The notes below the pieces were generated by a model that worked only from the letters and a program-made list of their open reading frames with translations, searched no databases and had not been told where the DNA came from. The translations under genes and the position numbers were made by a program. A stretch of DNA of 64,000 nucleotides from Acidobacteriota bacterium (GTDB taxonomy: Bacteria > Acidobacteriota > Holophagae > Acanthopleuribacterales > Acanthopleuribacteraceae). Shown in pieces: positions 1-8,669 of the stretch. Numbering within the stretch: the first letter of the stretch is position 1; each line of letters opens with the position of its first letter. Where the stretch lies: the NCBI GenBank assembly GCA_020439745.1, contig JAGQSC010000016.1:1-64000 (forward strand). Direction: 5' to 3'.

Positions 1-1
1 G

Positions 2-373
2 ACCATAAAGCGATACAAGGAGCCAGTAAGGGTGCGAGTTCCAAAAGAGCTTGCAAGCGAACTGGAGCGATTTCCGAGGCTTTGCAGATGGCTTGTCCCG
101 AATCCAATCACGATGAGACCTTACGGCGACATCGGGAAAACCATTGACCGCGCGTGCCGACTGGCTGGCGTGGGTCGATTCACCATGCACGACCTGAAAC
201 ACTTGGGCATCACTGAGGCGCTTCGTGCGTCCAACGGTGATGTTGATCTGGTGTCAAGGTTGAGTGCAACAAGCCCGCGCCTAATTGCCGAAAGATACGG
301 CCACATATTGGGGCGCGGTGATCATGTTGTCCAAGGTGTGGCCACCAATATCTACCAACTGGTGGCCATCTGA
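2..373 (+). CDS. Tyrosine recombinase/integrase, C-terminal fragment (5' end outside window)
   Basis: The frame is open from the left edge, so only the C-terminal catalytic part of a phage-type integrase is visible. It contains the HDLKH box (family consensus HxLRH) and ends shortly after RYGHI, where the tyrosine fits the nucleophile position. Two residues are unusual: the second conserved Arg is Lys, and the usual LGH before the tyrosine reads LSA. The protein is therefore either a divergent subfamily member or a decaying copy. The gene points at the 3' end of a tRNA-Arg gene 75 bp away, as expected for an integrase at the end of an integrated element lying to the left. Family is fairly sure, activity is not. 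Confidence 0.72.
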   Translation, partial: TIKRYKEPVRVRVPKELASELERFPRLCRWLVPNPITMRPYGDIGKTIDRACRLAGVGRFTMHDLKHLGITEALRASNGDVDLVSRLSATSPRLIAERYGHILGRGDHVVQGVATNIYQLVAI

Positions 374-395
374 TGTTACACCCTTGTTACACCCT
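374..395. repeat. Tandem 11-bp direct repeat after the integrase stop
   Basis: Two exact head-to-tail copies of TGTTACACCCT begin at the base after the integrase stop codon. Short direct repeats near an integrase and its attachment site are often arm-type recombinase binding sites, so that is the best guess. No experiment or second element end is available here to confirm it. Confidence 0.55.
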
Positions 396-447
396 CAACC
401 GCAAGAAATCCGACACCCTTCTAAGGTGCTGCAAACCTAACGGTTTA

Positions 448-524
<77 letters not shown>

Positions 525-535
525 ATGAGCGCACT

Positions 536-1867
536 TTACGGATTGGCTGCCTTACTGTCAAGCTCAGAGGCGTTGATCCAAGTCGCGATCGACTCGTAAA
601 TCGCTTTGCTCAAGTGATCACTGGCATCGATACGCACGGCAGCGCCAATGGACTGGGCAGCTCGCTGAATGTCATCGGCCGATATGAGTCGGTCATCCAA
701 TTTCAAGGTACCACCGCCTCTGCCGTGCCGGGCACATACCAGATAAATCTGCAGGGCAAACAACAGGAGTTCATGGATCACTGCAGGTTGCCAGCGAGCC
801 TCATCCTTTCGCGTCGCGTTCAGTACATGGGCAAGTGACATGCCTCCCAGTCCACCCAACACCGCACCCAACACAAAACCACCGCCGAAACTGAGTCCGC
901 CAGCCATGGCATCCGCGATCAGTCCTGTACTTGCCCCGGTAATGGCGCCCGACCAAAAACCCGTCTTCTTCTCATCCATCAACTGGAAGTGGCCCGACAC
1001 ATCCTCCAACTGGCGTCGAAAGACCGCATTGCCCTCCACATCGATGTGGTGTAACGCTGCCATCTCCAGGGTGAATCGTTCGGTCTCTTTCAGTAGCTGG
1101 GCAGATAGCCGGTCGACCGCTTCGCGTTTTGAACAGTCCGTCGCATCGATTCGCTGATCCGCGGCGAAGTCCAGTAAATCGGCAATCATATCAGCAGCCT
1201 GCTTCACGGAATCGAGGGTGTTCTGCTCTCGCAGCGCCAGAAACTGACGCGCCACATCAGCCTTTTCAGGCTCAAGCAGCGGCAACAGCGACTTCAGCAA
1301 CTTCGATTCGTTATGCCACGATCGTCGAACACTATCCAGAACCAAGACGTCGCGGATCACCGACCTTGTTCCCATCAGACTCGTCCATGTTTGCAGTGCT
1401 TTTGTTTGGTCCGCAGTTTGATTGAGCGCGATGATCACAGGTTTTCCAATCGCGTCCAACAGTTCCAGTTCGTCTTGAACATACGGGGAATCTTGGGGAG
1501 ATAGTCGGGCATCCACGAGGTAAATCACGACGTCCGCGTGTTTTCCCACGTTACGCGCTGCCTCCACGGAACAATACAGTGATCGATTGACCAGTTTATC
1601 GACCACTTCGCGAAGCAGCCATTGCCAAGCGCCTTTGTCATGGCGCACACGCTGTAACAGGCCCTTCTTGATCGCGCCAAATCCTGGCGTGTCCCACAAA
1701 ACCAAACGACCGTCTTCATTCTCGAGAAAGACGAAGCGTTCAGACTCATCCGTGACGTGAGGCTGATCGCTCACATCACCCACATCCCTTGCCAATAACG
1801 TGCGAGCCAATGTCGTCTTACCGACGTTGGTGTGAGATATGAGGCTCAGAGTAATTTCTATCTTCAT
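536..1867 (-). CDS. GTPase with DUF3482 C-terminal domain
   Basis: A P-loop GTPase of 443 aa. The G1 motif SHTNVGKTT covers residues 11-19, with Ser replacing the usual first Gly. The G3 motif DTPG is at 59-62, and G4 is the variant ALNQTAD. A long Gly/Ala-rich hydrophobic stretch near residues 300-345 could insert in the membrane, as known for DUF3482 proteins. The start at 1867 was chosen because its ATG overlaps the upstream DUF2868 stop codon (ATGA), implying translational coupling; a longer frame to 1942 exists. DUF3482 and DUF2868 genes are known neighbours in other proteobacterial genomes. The biological role is unknown; regulated membrane remodelling or channel activity is a guess. 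Confidence 0.85.
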   Translation of the reverse strand: MKIEITLSLISHTNVGKTTLARTLLARDVGDVSDQPHVTDESERFVFLENEDGRLVLWDTPGFGAIKKGLLQRVRHDKGAWQWLLREVVDKLVNRSLYCSVEAARNVGKHADVVIYLVDARLSPQDSPYVQDELELLDAIGKPVIIALNQTADQTKALQTWTSLMGTRSVIRDVLVLDSVRRSWHNESKLLKSLLPLLEPEKADVARQFLALREQNTLDSVKQAADMIADLLDFAADQRIDATDCSKREAVDRLSAQLLKETERFTLEMAALHHIDVEGNAVFRRQLEDVSGHFQLMDEKKTGFWSGAITGASTGLIADAMAGGLSFGGGFVLGAVLGGLGGMSLAHVLNATRKDEARWQPAVIHELLLFALQIYLVCARHGRGGGTLKLDDRLISADDIQRAAQSIGAAVRIDASDHLSKAIYESIATWINASELDSKAANP

Positions 1868-3228
1868 GGGCATGCCACTGCTGCCGTAGCCAATTCTTGC
1901 TCCACGATCAACGCTGAAGGTTCGGCAGCCATATTCAACCACACGATCTTCAGCTGATGCTCAGCACATAGCTGTGTCCAAAGAAGCTTTCTCGGCTCCC
2001 ACTGTTCTTCAGTCAATGCCGAACTATCCACAACCACGGAAATACGTGCGGGGCTAGCCATGCGTCTGACTTCATCCAAGAAGGCGCCCTGTACTTCCTG
2101 CTCTGGCGTATGGGCGCCATTGAACACCACCACCACCCAAGCATTACTTAACCGTTCAGACTCATCAAGTTCTTCACCCCAATCCACATGAACCCAGTGC
2201 AACGTACTGTGCTCCAAAGACGCAAGTATCCGGTTCTCCAACCATGCCGCATGCCGCTTGTCCAAGTGATAGCTATGTGCCAGCACGACAACACGAGCAA
2301 TGTCCACAAGCTCAGCTTCAGCAATGAGTCCTGCCAAGTACGGGCGTTGTAACTGACTGAGCTTCAACGTGTATTGTCGCTGAGCCAGGGCCAACATCAC
2401 CAAACGAGGCACGAGAATATAGGTCATGAAAGCCGCAGCAAACAAATGAATCCAAGGTGCGCCGGGCATCCAAGTACCCGTCTCCAGTACGCCTGGAACC
2501 TTCAAGAAAAACATCTTTGAGGGTAGCCAAAAAAAGTGGTCCGCCAGCCACTGCACCGTTGTTGCGTGGTCAATAAAAGTGGACTCCCAAATGAAACCAT
2601 AGGAAGAGGCGATCCCTCTCAGATAAAGGCCAACTAGGCAACCGATTACCAAGAAACAGAATCCCAAATGCAAACATCGAGAAGCTAATGCAAGTACCTT
2701 GACCTTGTGGTGGCCCAGCCAGGATTGCCAAAACCGCTTAAGGACCGCCTGTCTGGGTGTTGGATTGTGCTTAGAACGTAACGCCACCCATTCAAACACC
2801 CGCACAGACAAAGCCCCTATGCCCCGGACCGATTCTGCTGCTTTTCGGATCAGAATCGCTCGAAATGCCCATATCAGAATCACGATCAGTTGCCACACCA
2901 ACAAAGCAGTCATCGGATTGGAGAGCAGATTCACCGACTGCGATCCACCGAGCACATTGGAAGCGAGTCCACCTAGAAACGCCAGTCCCATAACGATCCA
3001 GAAGATTTGCGTGAACAACTTTTTGGTTCGAGGTGGTTCACCATAATCCACTGACACCGCTTGGTTCAGGAAGCGGGCCCGCCTGAGCGCCGTGTCCAGC
3101 GCGCCTTTGGATTGTTTACGGGCCTCGATCCACGAATCCTTGAGTATCTGATCTGAGAACGTATGTGTTTTCTGCAGCGAATCGAGCCAAACCAGATCAC
3201 ACCAATCCTGATCTGTCAGCTTGTTCAT
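1864..3228 (-). CDS. DUF2868 membrane protein
   Basis: An integral membrane protein of 454 aa, with hydrophobic segments near residues 71-93, 103-124, 178-203 and 258-282. A soluble C-terminal domain (about 285-454) contains an alternating beta/alpha pattern with WVVVVFNG and RISVVVDSS strands. The layout and its coupling to a DUF3482 GTPase fit the DUF2868 family, whose function is not established. It overlaps the diguanylate cyclase gene upstream by 4 bp and the GTPase gene downstream by 4 bp, so all three products are probably made together. The C-terminal domain is the likely contact for the GTPase, but this is inference. Confidence 0.82.
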   Translation of the reverse strand: MNKLTDQDWCDLVWLDSLQKTHTFSDQILKDSWIEARKQSKGALDTALRRARFLNQAVSVDYGEPPRTKKLFTQIFWIVMGLAFLGGLASNVLGGSQSVNLLSNPMTALLVWQLIVILIWAFRAILIRKAAESVRGIGALSVRVFEWVALRSKHNPTPRQAVLKRFWQSWLGHHKVKVLALASRCLHLGFCFLVIGCLVGLYLRGIASSYGFIWESTFIDHATTVQWLADHFFWLPSKMFFLKVPGVLETGTWMPGAPWIHLFAAAFMTYILVPRLVMLALAQRQYTLKLSQLQRPYLAGLIAEAELVDIARVVVLAHSYHLDKRHAAWLENRILASLEHSTLHWVHVDWGEELDESERLSNAWVVVVFNGAHTPEQEVQGAFLDEVRRMASPARISVVVDSSALTEEQWEPRKLLWTQLCAEHQLKIVWLNMAAEPSALIVEQELATAAVACP

Positions 3229-4766
3229 GCGAGGGAAGGTGACCCCACAATGGGTTCTTCACAAATCAAAACGCGATTGCGACCTGACTCTTTGGCGCGA
3301 TACAACACGGTGTCGGCCGCCTTAATCAACGCCTTCGTTCCCAGGTCGTAGGAACCGTCATAACTGGCTACGCCCACACTTGCGGTCACCGAGACGGTAC
3401 CTTCGTCCATAGGCACAGGTGTCTCTTCGATGGCCGACCTCACACGTTCAGCCATGGTCGTTGCACCTTTCCGGTCAGTCCCAGGCAGGAGCATGATGAA
3501 TTCCTCGCCTCCGTAGCGAGCGACCACATCGGAGAAGCGGGCAGCGTTGCGCAACACTTCCGCAATCCGCACCAACACCTTGTCCCCTTGCAAATGGCCA
3601 TAGGTATCGTTGACCTTCTTGAAGTGATCAATGTCGAGCAATAACAGGCTACAGGGACGCATCTGTCGCCGCGACTTACGAATTTCTTCCCTGATGCGAG
3701 CATCCAACAACTTTCTGTTGTAAAGACCTGTTAAATCGTCGGTCACGGCTTCGGTATACAAACGGGCGTTTTCAAACGCAATAGATATCTGGGTCGCAAG
3801 AGTTTCCATAAACTCCAACTGATGATCATGAAAACAGCCAGGTCGACGCAAGTTATCCAAATACATGACACCCATCACATCGCCTGACTGCGATATCAGA
3901 GGAATGGCCGCCACAGAACGAATGGTTGAGGCCATGATACTCATGGCTCCTTCGAATCTCTGGTCTCGAAGCGCGTCCTCGATCAAAGTGATCTCACGGC
4001 GTTCCAGGCACTTTGCGGCCACGGTATGACTGAAGCTCAAGTCATGAGGCGTGGCCTGTCCTGGTTCTTGCGGGTCAAAGAAGCGATTGACCAGTGTGCG
4101 CAGTTCCTTGGTATCGGGATCGTACATGAGAATAAATCCTCGATCTGCGCTGAGCACCGTACTGACCAACTCCAATGTGGTCGTCAAGAGTTCACGAAGA
4201 TCCAGAATCTTGGCAATGACTTGAGTGATCTCCTGCAGGATCCGATATTCCTGGAATTTCGACTCGAAATACACCGATATCTCTTCAAGACTGCGATCCA
4301 AATCGCGACGCGCTTCTTTCGAGGGCCCACGCCACGTCCATCGCTCATCAAACGCTTTTGTCAGTTCCGAACGAAACTGTTTGATTCTGGAACGGAGATG
4401 CTCGTGTGAAATGCTGGTGGTCAACGAGTTCTTGAGCATGAGTTCGGGTGCATCGCGACGGTCTGACTCCAAGAACTGCATTTGTTGTTTGCCAATTCGC
4501 AGCAAATCGCCCGATTTCAATTCATAAGATCGATTTGGCTGCATACGTACGCCGTTGATAAACGTACCGCAGCTTGATCCCAAGTCTTCGAGAAAAAAAG
4601 CCCCGCTCTTGCGGAACACGCGGGCATGTTCACGAGAGATGGATGACCCGCTAAGGATTAATTGGTTGGTTTCGTTGCGACCCATGGTCACATCCGACTC
4701 ATCCAAGGCGCAGGACTGTTCCTTGCCTCCTGCGACCCAATAAAGCTTAGCTGGCTTCTCGCTCAT
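3225..4766 (-). CDS. FHA-GAF-GGDEF diguanylate cyclase
   Basis: A 513-aa cytoplasmic signalling protein that should make cyclic di-GMP from two GTP. The N-terminal FHA domain (about 5-98) has GRNETN and SISREHARV, the phosphothreonine-binding core. A helical linker (115-180) leads to a GAF sensor (about 185-335), then a GGDEF domain (340-505). The catalytic motif is GGEEF at 419-423, and an inhibitory I-site RFSD (410-413) sits exactly five residues before it, so product feedback is expected. The FHA domain suggests control by a Ser/Thr kinase, of which two lie elsewhere in this window. It is the first gene of the DUF2868/DUF3482 operon. Confidence 0.93.
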   Translation of the reverse strand: MSEKPAKLYWVAGGKEQSCALDESDVTMGRNETNQLILSGSSISREHARVFRKSGAFFLEDLGSSCGTFINGVRMQPNRSYELKSGDLLRIGKQQMQFLESDRRDAPELMLKNSLTTSISHEHLRSRIKQFRSELTKAFDERWTWRGPSKEARRDLDRSLEEISVYFESKFQEYRILQEITQVIAKILDLRELLTTTLELVSTVLSADRGFILMYDPDTKELRTLVNRFFDPQEPGQATPHDLSFSHTVAAKCLERREITLIEDALRDQRFEGAMSIMASTIRSVAAIPLISQSGDVMGVMYLDNLRRPGCFHDHQLEFMETLATQISIAFENARLYTEAVTDDLTGLYNRKLLDARIREEIRKSRRQMRPCSLLLLDIDHFKKVNDTYGHLQGDKVLVRIAEVLRNAARFSDVVARYGGEEFIMLLPGTDRKGATTMAERVRSAIEETPVPMDEGTVSVTASVGVASYDGSYDLGTKALIKAADTVLYRAKESGRNRVLICEEPIVGSPSLA

Positions 4767-4848
4767 AGGTGTTAAGTATACGCCGTTGGCGCTCAGATCG
4801 CATCATTTTGCGAAGACAACTGCCTTCCACCCTGGTGCTTGAACCAGT

Positions 4849-5667
4849 ATGATGAGCGCCATGAAAACGCTCATGCTCTTTGGCCTTTTGGTACGCCACA
4901 CACACGCTCAAGACGTCGTCTCACTAGCACCCAACCTGACGGAGATCTGCTGTGCTTTAGGTGCATGCGATCGATTGGCCGGCGTCACGGATTACTGTAC
5001 GTATCCGGAGCAGGTCAAGAGCTTGCCCCATGTGGGCGGGTACCTGGACCCCAACATAGAAATCATCGTGTCGCTTAATCCCAGAATCATCCTCGCCGTA
5101 CCTGAACATCAACAGATCACGAAACGACTGCAAGGTTTGGGCTTCCGTGTGGAAACCATCCAAAACTTCACCGTGGCAGACATCCATGACAGCATCATGA
5201 GAGTGGGCGAGATTCTAGGCCTAGAGCAGGCGGCCGCGCAACTGAGTGCGTCACTGAAGCAACAGCAAACATGGGTCTCGCCGAAAGTCCCGTTGCGGTG
5301 CCTGGTGAGTATTGGCAAAGAAACAAACTCTGACGGATTACGCAGTGTATTCGCAGTCGCGCGTGCCGGGTTTCTGAACGAACTCCTTGAAATGGCGGGA
5401 GGCACCAATGTACTGGTGCAATCGACGCCCTATTTCACACAGCTGAGTCAGGAAGCCATCCTGGGTTTAGACCCCGATGTAATTATTGAGTTGGTGCCTG
5501 AGGACACGGCAGATAGGGATTTGGTTTTGGCACCCTGGTATGCCATGAACGGTCTTCGTGCTGCACGAGAGAAACGTATTTATGCCGTGGTCAACGCGTC
5601 CGTACTAACGCCCGGCCCCCGATACCCCCAAACACTCGAACTGATGCGACGTGCCCTTTGGCCGTAA
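4849..5667 (+). CDS. BtuF-like periplasmic substrate-binding protein
   Basis: A helical-backbone receptor for an ABC importer (272 aa). The opening SLAPNLTEICCALGACDRL and the later HVGGYLDPN and LDPDVIIEL are typical of cobalamin and siderophore/heme receptors, closest to BtuF. A short signal peptide ends near HTHAQ. ATG at 4849 is the first start; the ATG at 4861 would give a cleaner signal peptide, and neither has a strong ribosome site. The next two genes encode the ATPase and permease, overlapping by 10 and 4 bp, so this is a complete importer. No cobalamin riboswitch fits in the 82-bp leader, so the ligand (B12, heme or siderophore) is open. Confidence 0.82.
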   Translation: MMSAMKTLMLFGLLVRHTHAQDVVSLAPNLTEICCALGACDRLAGVTDYCTYPEQVKSLPHVGGYLDPNIEIIVSLNPRIILAVPEHQQITKRLQGLGFRVETIQNFTVADIHDSIMRVGEILGLEQAAAQLSASLKQQQTWVSPKVPLRCLVSIGKETNSDGLRSVFAVARAGFLNELLEMAGGTNVLVQSTPYFTQLSQEAILGLDPDVIIELVPEDTADRDLVLAPWYAMNGLRAAREKRIYAVVNASVLTPGPRYPQTLELMRRALWP

Positions 5668-6416
5668 AGGTCCAAGTGGAAGGGCTCACACTGGTGCGTG
5701 GCGGTCGCCCAATTCTGAGCGACGTCACCTTTCAGTGGAACCCCGGCGATACCACGATTCTGATTGGTCCTAACGGCGCCGGCAAAACAAGTCTGTTGCG
5801 ATGTATGATTGGCATGCATGCAGACTACCGCGGTCGAATCCATTTCGATGGCCGAGACCTAAGGTCTTTTACACCGCGCCAACGCGCGCGCATGATCGGT
5901 TATGTACCACAGGTTCTCGACACGGATTTCAACGTGGATGTGAAGTCATTCATGGCCAGCGCTCGATATGCTCACTCCGGGAATAGACATTCCGCAATCA
6001 TCAAAGAGTCTTTGGCATTGACTGAAACAACGCATCTGCCCGATGCGTTCTTGGACGAATTGAGTGGCGGCGAAAGGAGCCGCGTGATGATTGCTGCGGC
6101 ATTGGCTCAGGAACCCAAAGTGCTCCTCCTGGACGAGCCAAACGCCCACCTGGATCCCAAGCACACGGCCGACTTGGTTCGGTTGTTGTCACGGTTACAT
6201 GGTCAGAATATGAATCTGGTGGTCGTAGCCCATGATTGGAACCCTTTTTTGGCCTTACGCCCCCAAGTCTTAGCCCTCAGCCGGGGAGAGCTGTTTCATA
6301 GTGGCAACTGGGAAACCACTGTGAATCTGTTGCCGGAACTCTATGGCTGTGCGTTTACCGAATGGCACGCATCCGACCAATCGCGCAGTTACCCTACCTT
6401 TGAGATAGACTCGTGA
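5658..6416 (+). CDS. ABC importer ATPase (BtuD/FecE family)
   Basis: The 252-aa ATP-binding subunit that powers the importer. Visible motifs are Walker A GPNGAGKTS, signature LSGGERSR, Walker B VLLLDEPN followed by the D-loop HLDP, and the switch His in VVAHDWN. The start is TTG, 10 bp inside the receptor gene; the reading frame and family length support it. It overlaps the permease start by 4 bp (GTGA). The sequence is closest to iron-siderophore and cobalamin transport ATPases. Confidence 0.9.
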   Translation: MAVKVQVEGLTLVRGGRPILSDVTFQWNPGDTTILIGPNGAGKTSLLRCMIGMHADYRGRIHFDGRDLRSFTPRQRARMIGYVPQVLDTDFNVDVKSFMASARYAHSGNRHSAIIKESLALTETTHLPDAFLDELSGGERSRVMIAAALAQEPKVLLLDEPNAHLDPKHTADLVRLLSRLHGQNMNLVVVAHDWNPFLALRPQVLALSRGELFHSGNWETTVNLLPELYGCAFTEWHASDQSRSYPTFEIDS

Positions 6417-7393
6417 AGCCGACCACTTTCATGGTTAGCCTGGTTGTCTTGTTAATCATCGCTGTCGCTTTGGGTCTAACTCATGGGAGCACATCCCTAG
6501 AATGGGGCCAAGTCTGGGAACCTCAGTCCACAGCAGGGCGCATATTCTGGCAACTGAGAATGCCGCGTGTGATCGTTGCATTGGGCGCTGGGTCAGCACT
6601 CGCCGTTGCAGGTTTGGTATTTCAAGTGCTGTTCATGAACCGATTGGCGACACCGTTCACGCTGGGCATTGCCACGGGCGCCAGCTTTGGCGCGTCGGTA
6701 TCTATTTGGTTGGCAGGCGTTCCAGGACTGTTCATGACCGTCACCACACCCATCGGTGCGTTTGCCGGGGCGGGGTGCTCTGTAGCTTTGGTGTGGGTGT
6801 TTGGCAGGTCCCGCGCCGGTCATGAGCGACAAAGTATGCTCCTGGCCGGTGTTGCCGTATCCTTTTTCTTTTCGAGCCTCATTCTTTTCGTACAGGCGAT
6901 ATCCTCGTACGCACAGTCTTTTCAAATCATACGCTGGCTGATGGGTGGGATTGCTGTTGCCGGTTATCGCGAAACAAGTTATTTAGTGCCTGCAGCTATC
7001 GTCTTTCTGACAATGGTCATGCTGCACAATCGTGCCTTGGATTTGCTGCTCACAGGAGAGGAGCTGGCCCATGCACGTGGACTTCATGTTCAGCGAACCA
7101 AACAAAGACTGTTTCTGCTCACGTCCGCCATGGTGGCGATTGTCGTAAGTGTGACGGGTCCCATTGGGTTTGTGGGACTGGTTGTGCCACATATGTGTCG
7201 TTTGGTTATCGGGGTGCGCCACAGACTATTAGTGCCGGCGGTAGCTCTCGCCGGAGGCGTTTTGTTGGTGTTCTGTGACTTGATCGCACGAACTGCTATG
7301 TCGCCGGCCGAACTACCCGTGGGCGTGTTCACATCCATGATCGGTGCTCCCTTTTTCTTTATCCTCCTCCTTCGTCAACAAATGCGGCACTAA
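6413..7393 (+). CDS. ABC importer permease (BtuC/FecCD family)
   Basis: An inner-membrane permease of 326 aa, with about nine to ten hydrophobic helices. It carries the FecCD landmarks: RMPRVIVALGAGSALAVAG near the N-terminus, GPIGFVGLVVPHMCR near residue 245, and a C-terminal ELPVGVFTSMIGAPFF. It would form a homodimer channel for a bulky chelate such as cobalamin or a siderophore. It is the last gene of the three-gene importer; the PilT-like gene begins about 70 bp later. Confidence 0.92.
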   Translation: MKPTTFMVSLVVLLIIAVALGLTHGSTSLEWGQVWEPQSTAGRIFWQLRMPRVIVALGAGSALAVAGLVFQVLFMNRLATPFTLGIATGASFGASVSIWLAGVPGLFMTVTTPIGAFAGAGCSVALVWVFGRSRAGHERQSMLLAGVAVSFFFSSLILFVQAISSYAQSFQIIRWLMGGIAVAGYRETSYLVPAAIVFLTMVMLHNRALDLLLTGEELAHARGLHVQRTKQRLFLLTSAMVAIVVSVTGPIGFVGLVVPHMCRLVIGVRHRLLVPAVALAGGVLLVFCDLIARTAMSPAELPVGVFTSMIGAPFFFILLLRQQMRH

Positions 7394-7464
7394 TCCTTTT
7401 CTTGCCAGGAGCCGGTTCGCACACCGATAATAGAAAATCACCCTCCTATGAAAGAGTAAGCACC

Positions 7465-8664
7465 GTGAATCCATACGATATTGCCCCCATCTTGAGGCGC
7501 ATTCTCAATGCATTGCCCCGCACTTCCGATATCGTCTTCAGTCCGGGCTACCCTCCGAAAGTGATTCTTGACGGTACACTTCACGCCATTCCCATCCGCG
7601 AACTGACACCCCTTACCATCTACCAAACCGAAATGTTGGCTCTGAGTTTGCTCCACGGAAAGACCAAGGCGATGGAGACGTTTACGCAAACCGGCTCTGC
7701 TGACCTGTCGATGACTTTGGAAAAGACAGGCCGATTCCGGATTAATATTTTTCGCCAAAGGGGTAGCATCGCCATTGTCATGCGTGTCATCCCCACGATC
7801 ATCCCTACATTTGAGGGATTGGGATTACCGGAACAGATTCGCAATCTAATCCATCTAAAAAACGGTATCGTGCTGGTTACAGGCCCAACAGGTTGCGGAA
7901 AGAGCTCAACCATGGCCGCCATCATCAACCTCATGAGTCAAGAATACGCTTATCACATCATCACCATTGAAGATCCGATTGAGTTCTTGTTCAGCCGGGG
8001 CAAGAGCATGATTCACCAACGCGAGTTGGGTGGCGACACCTTTAGTTTTTCCAGCGCCTTGCGCACCGCCTTACGACAGGCACCTCAAGTGATTATGGTC
8101 GGGGAAATGCGCGATGTGGAAAGTATGAACATCGCCATTGAAGCCGCAGAAACTGGCCATTTGATTCTCTCCACGCTGCACACCATCGATGCCGCCAAGA
8201 CCATTGAACGCATCATCGGTGTCTATCCCAAAGAGCAAGAAGAGCTTATTAGGACCCGATTCAGCCAGACGTTCCGCTATATCTTGTCGCAACGCTTAGT
8301 GCCTCGAGCCGATGGGAAGGGTCGCGTCTTGGCCATGGAAGTGCTCAAAAGCAACGAGCGAACACGCTCCTACGTGCAAAAGGGACCTGGTGCCGGCGGC
8401 AACCTGGAAGAAGCCATGGTGGATGGCACGATGGATGGCATGCAGACGTTTGATATGGAACTGATCCGAATGTTCCAAGAAGGCATCATCGACAAAAACA
8501 CGGCACTGCAGTTTGCGACTAATCCCAACAACTTGAACCTCAAAATGGGCGATTTTGGTGGCGAGTCACGGCGGCAGACCACATCCAAAACAGGCAGTTC
8601 GAATCTCATCTCAGATAGCGCCATACGCGACTTACCTGTCATTGGACTGGACCATAAGGAGTAG
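7465..8664 (+). CDS. PilT-like type IV pilus retraction ATPase
   Basis: A secretion-type ATPase of about 399 aa. Walker A is GPTGCGKSS, the Asp box is TIEDPIEF, Walker B is VIMVGEMRD, and the His box is LSTLHTIDAAKTIERI, all as in PilT/PilU. The family pulls type IV pili back into the cell to drive twitching. The GTG start at 7465 was chosen over an in-frame TTG at 7402 because a GAG-rich ribosome site lies upstream and the next gene has a near-identical start context. The C-terminal tail after about residue 345 is longer than in typical PilT. No other pilus gene is in the window; the following gene is probably co-transcribed. Confidence 0.9.
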   Translation: MNPYDIAPILRRILNALPRTSDIVFSPGYPPKVILDGTLHAIPIRELTPLTIYQTEMLALSLLHGKTKAMETFTQTGSADLSMTLEKTGRFRINIFRQRGSIAIVMRVIPTIIPTFEGLGLPEQIRNLIHLKNGIVLVTGPTGCGKSSTMAAIINLMSQEYAYHIITIEDPIEFLFSRGKSMIHQRELGGDTFSFSSALRTALRQAPQVIMVGEMRDVESMNIAIEAAETGHLILSTLHTIDAAKTIERIIGVYPKEQEELIRTRFSQTFRYILSQRLVPRADGKGRVLAMEVLKSNERTRSYVQKGPGAGGNLEEAMVDGTMDGMQTFDMELIRMFQEGIIDKNTALQFATNPNNLNLKMGDFGGESRRQTTSKTGSSNLISDSAIRDLPVIGLDHKE

Positions 8665-8669
8665 TCACC

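Noticed and set aside
2-373. Integrase called a pseudogene
   Set aside because: Only the end is visible and the frame is intact; two unusual residues alone do not prove loss of function.
4767-4848. Cobalamin riboswitch ahead of the BtuF-like gene
   Set aside because: Only 82 bp are available and no B12-box sequence was found. A short CTGGT/ACCAG stem alone is not enough.
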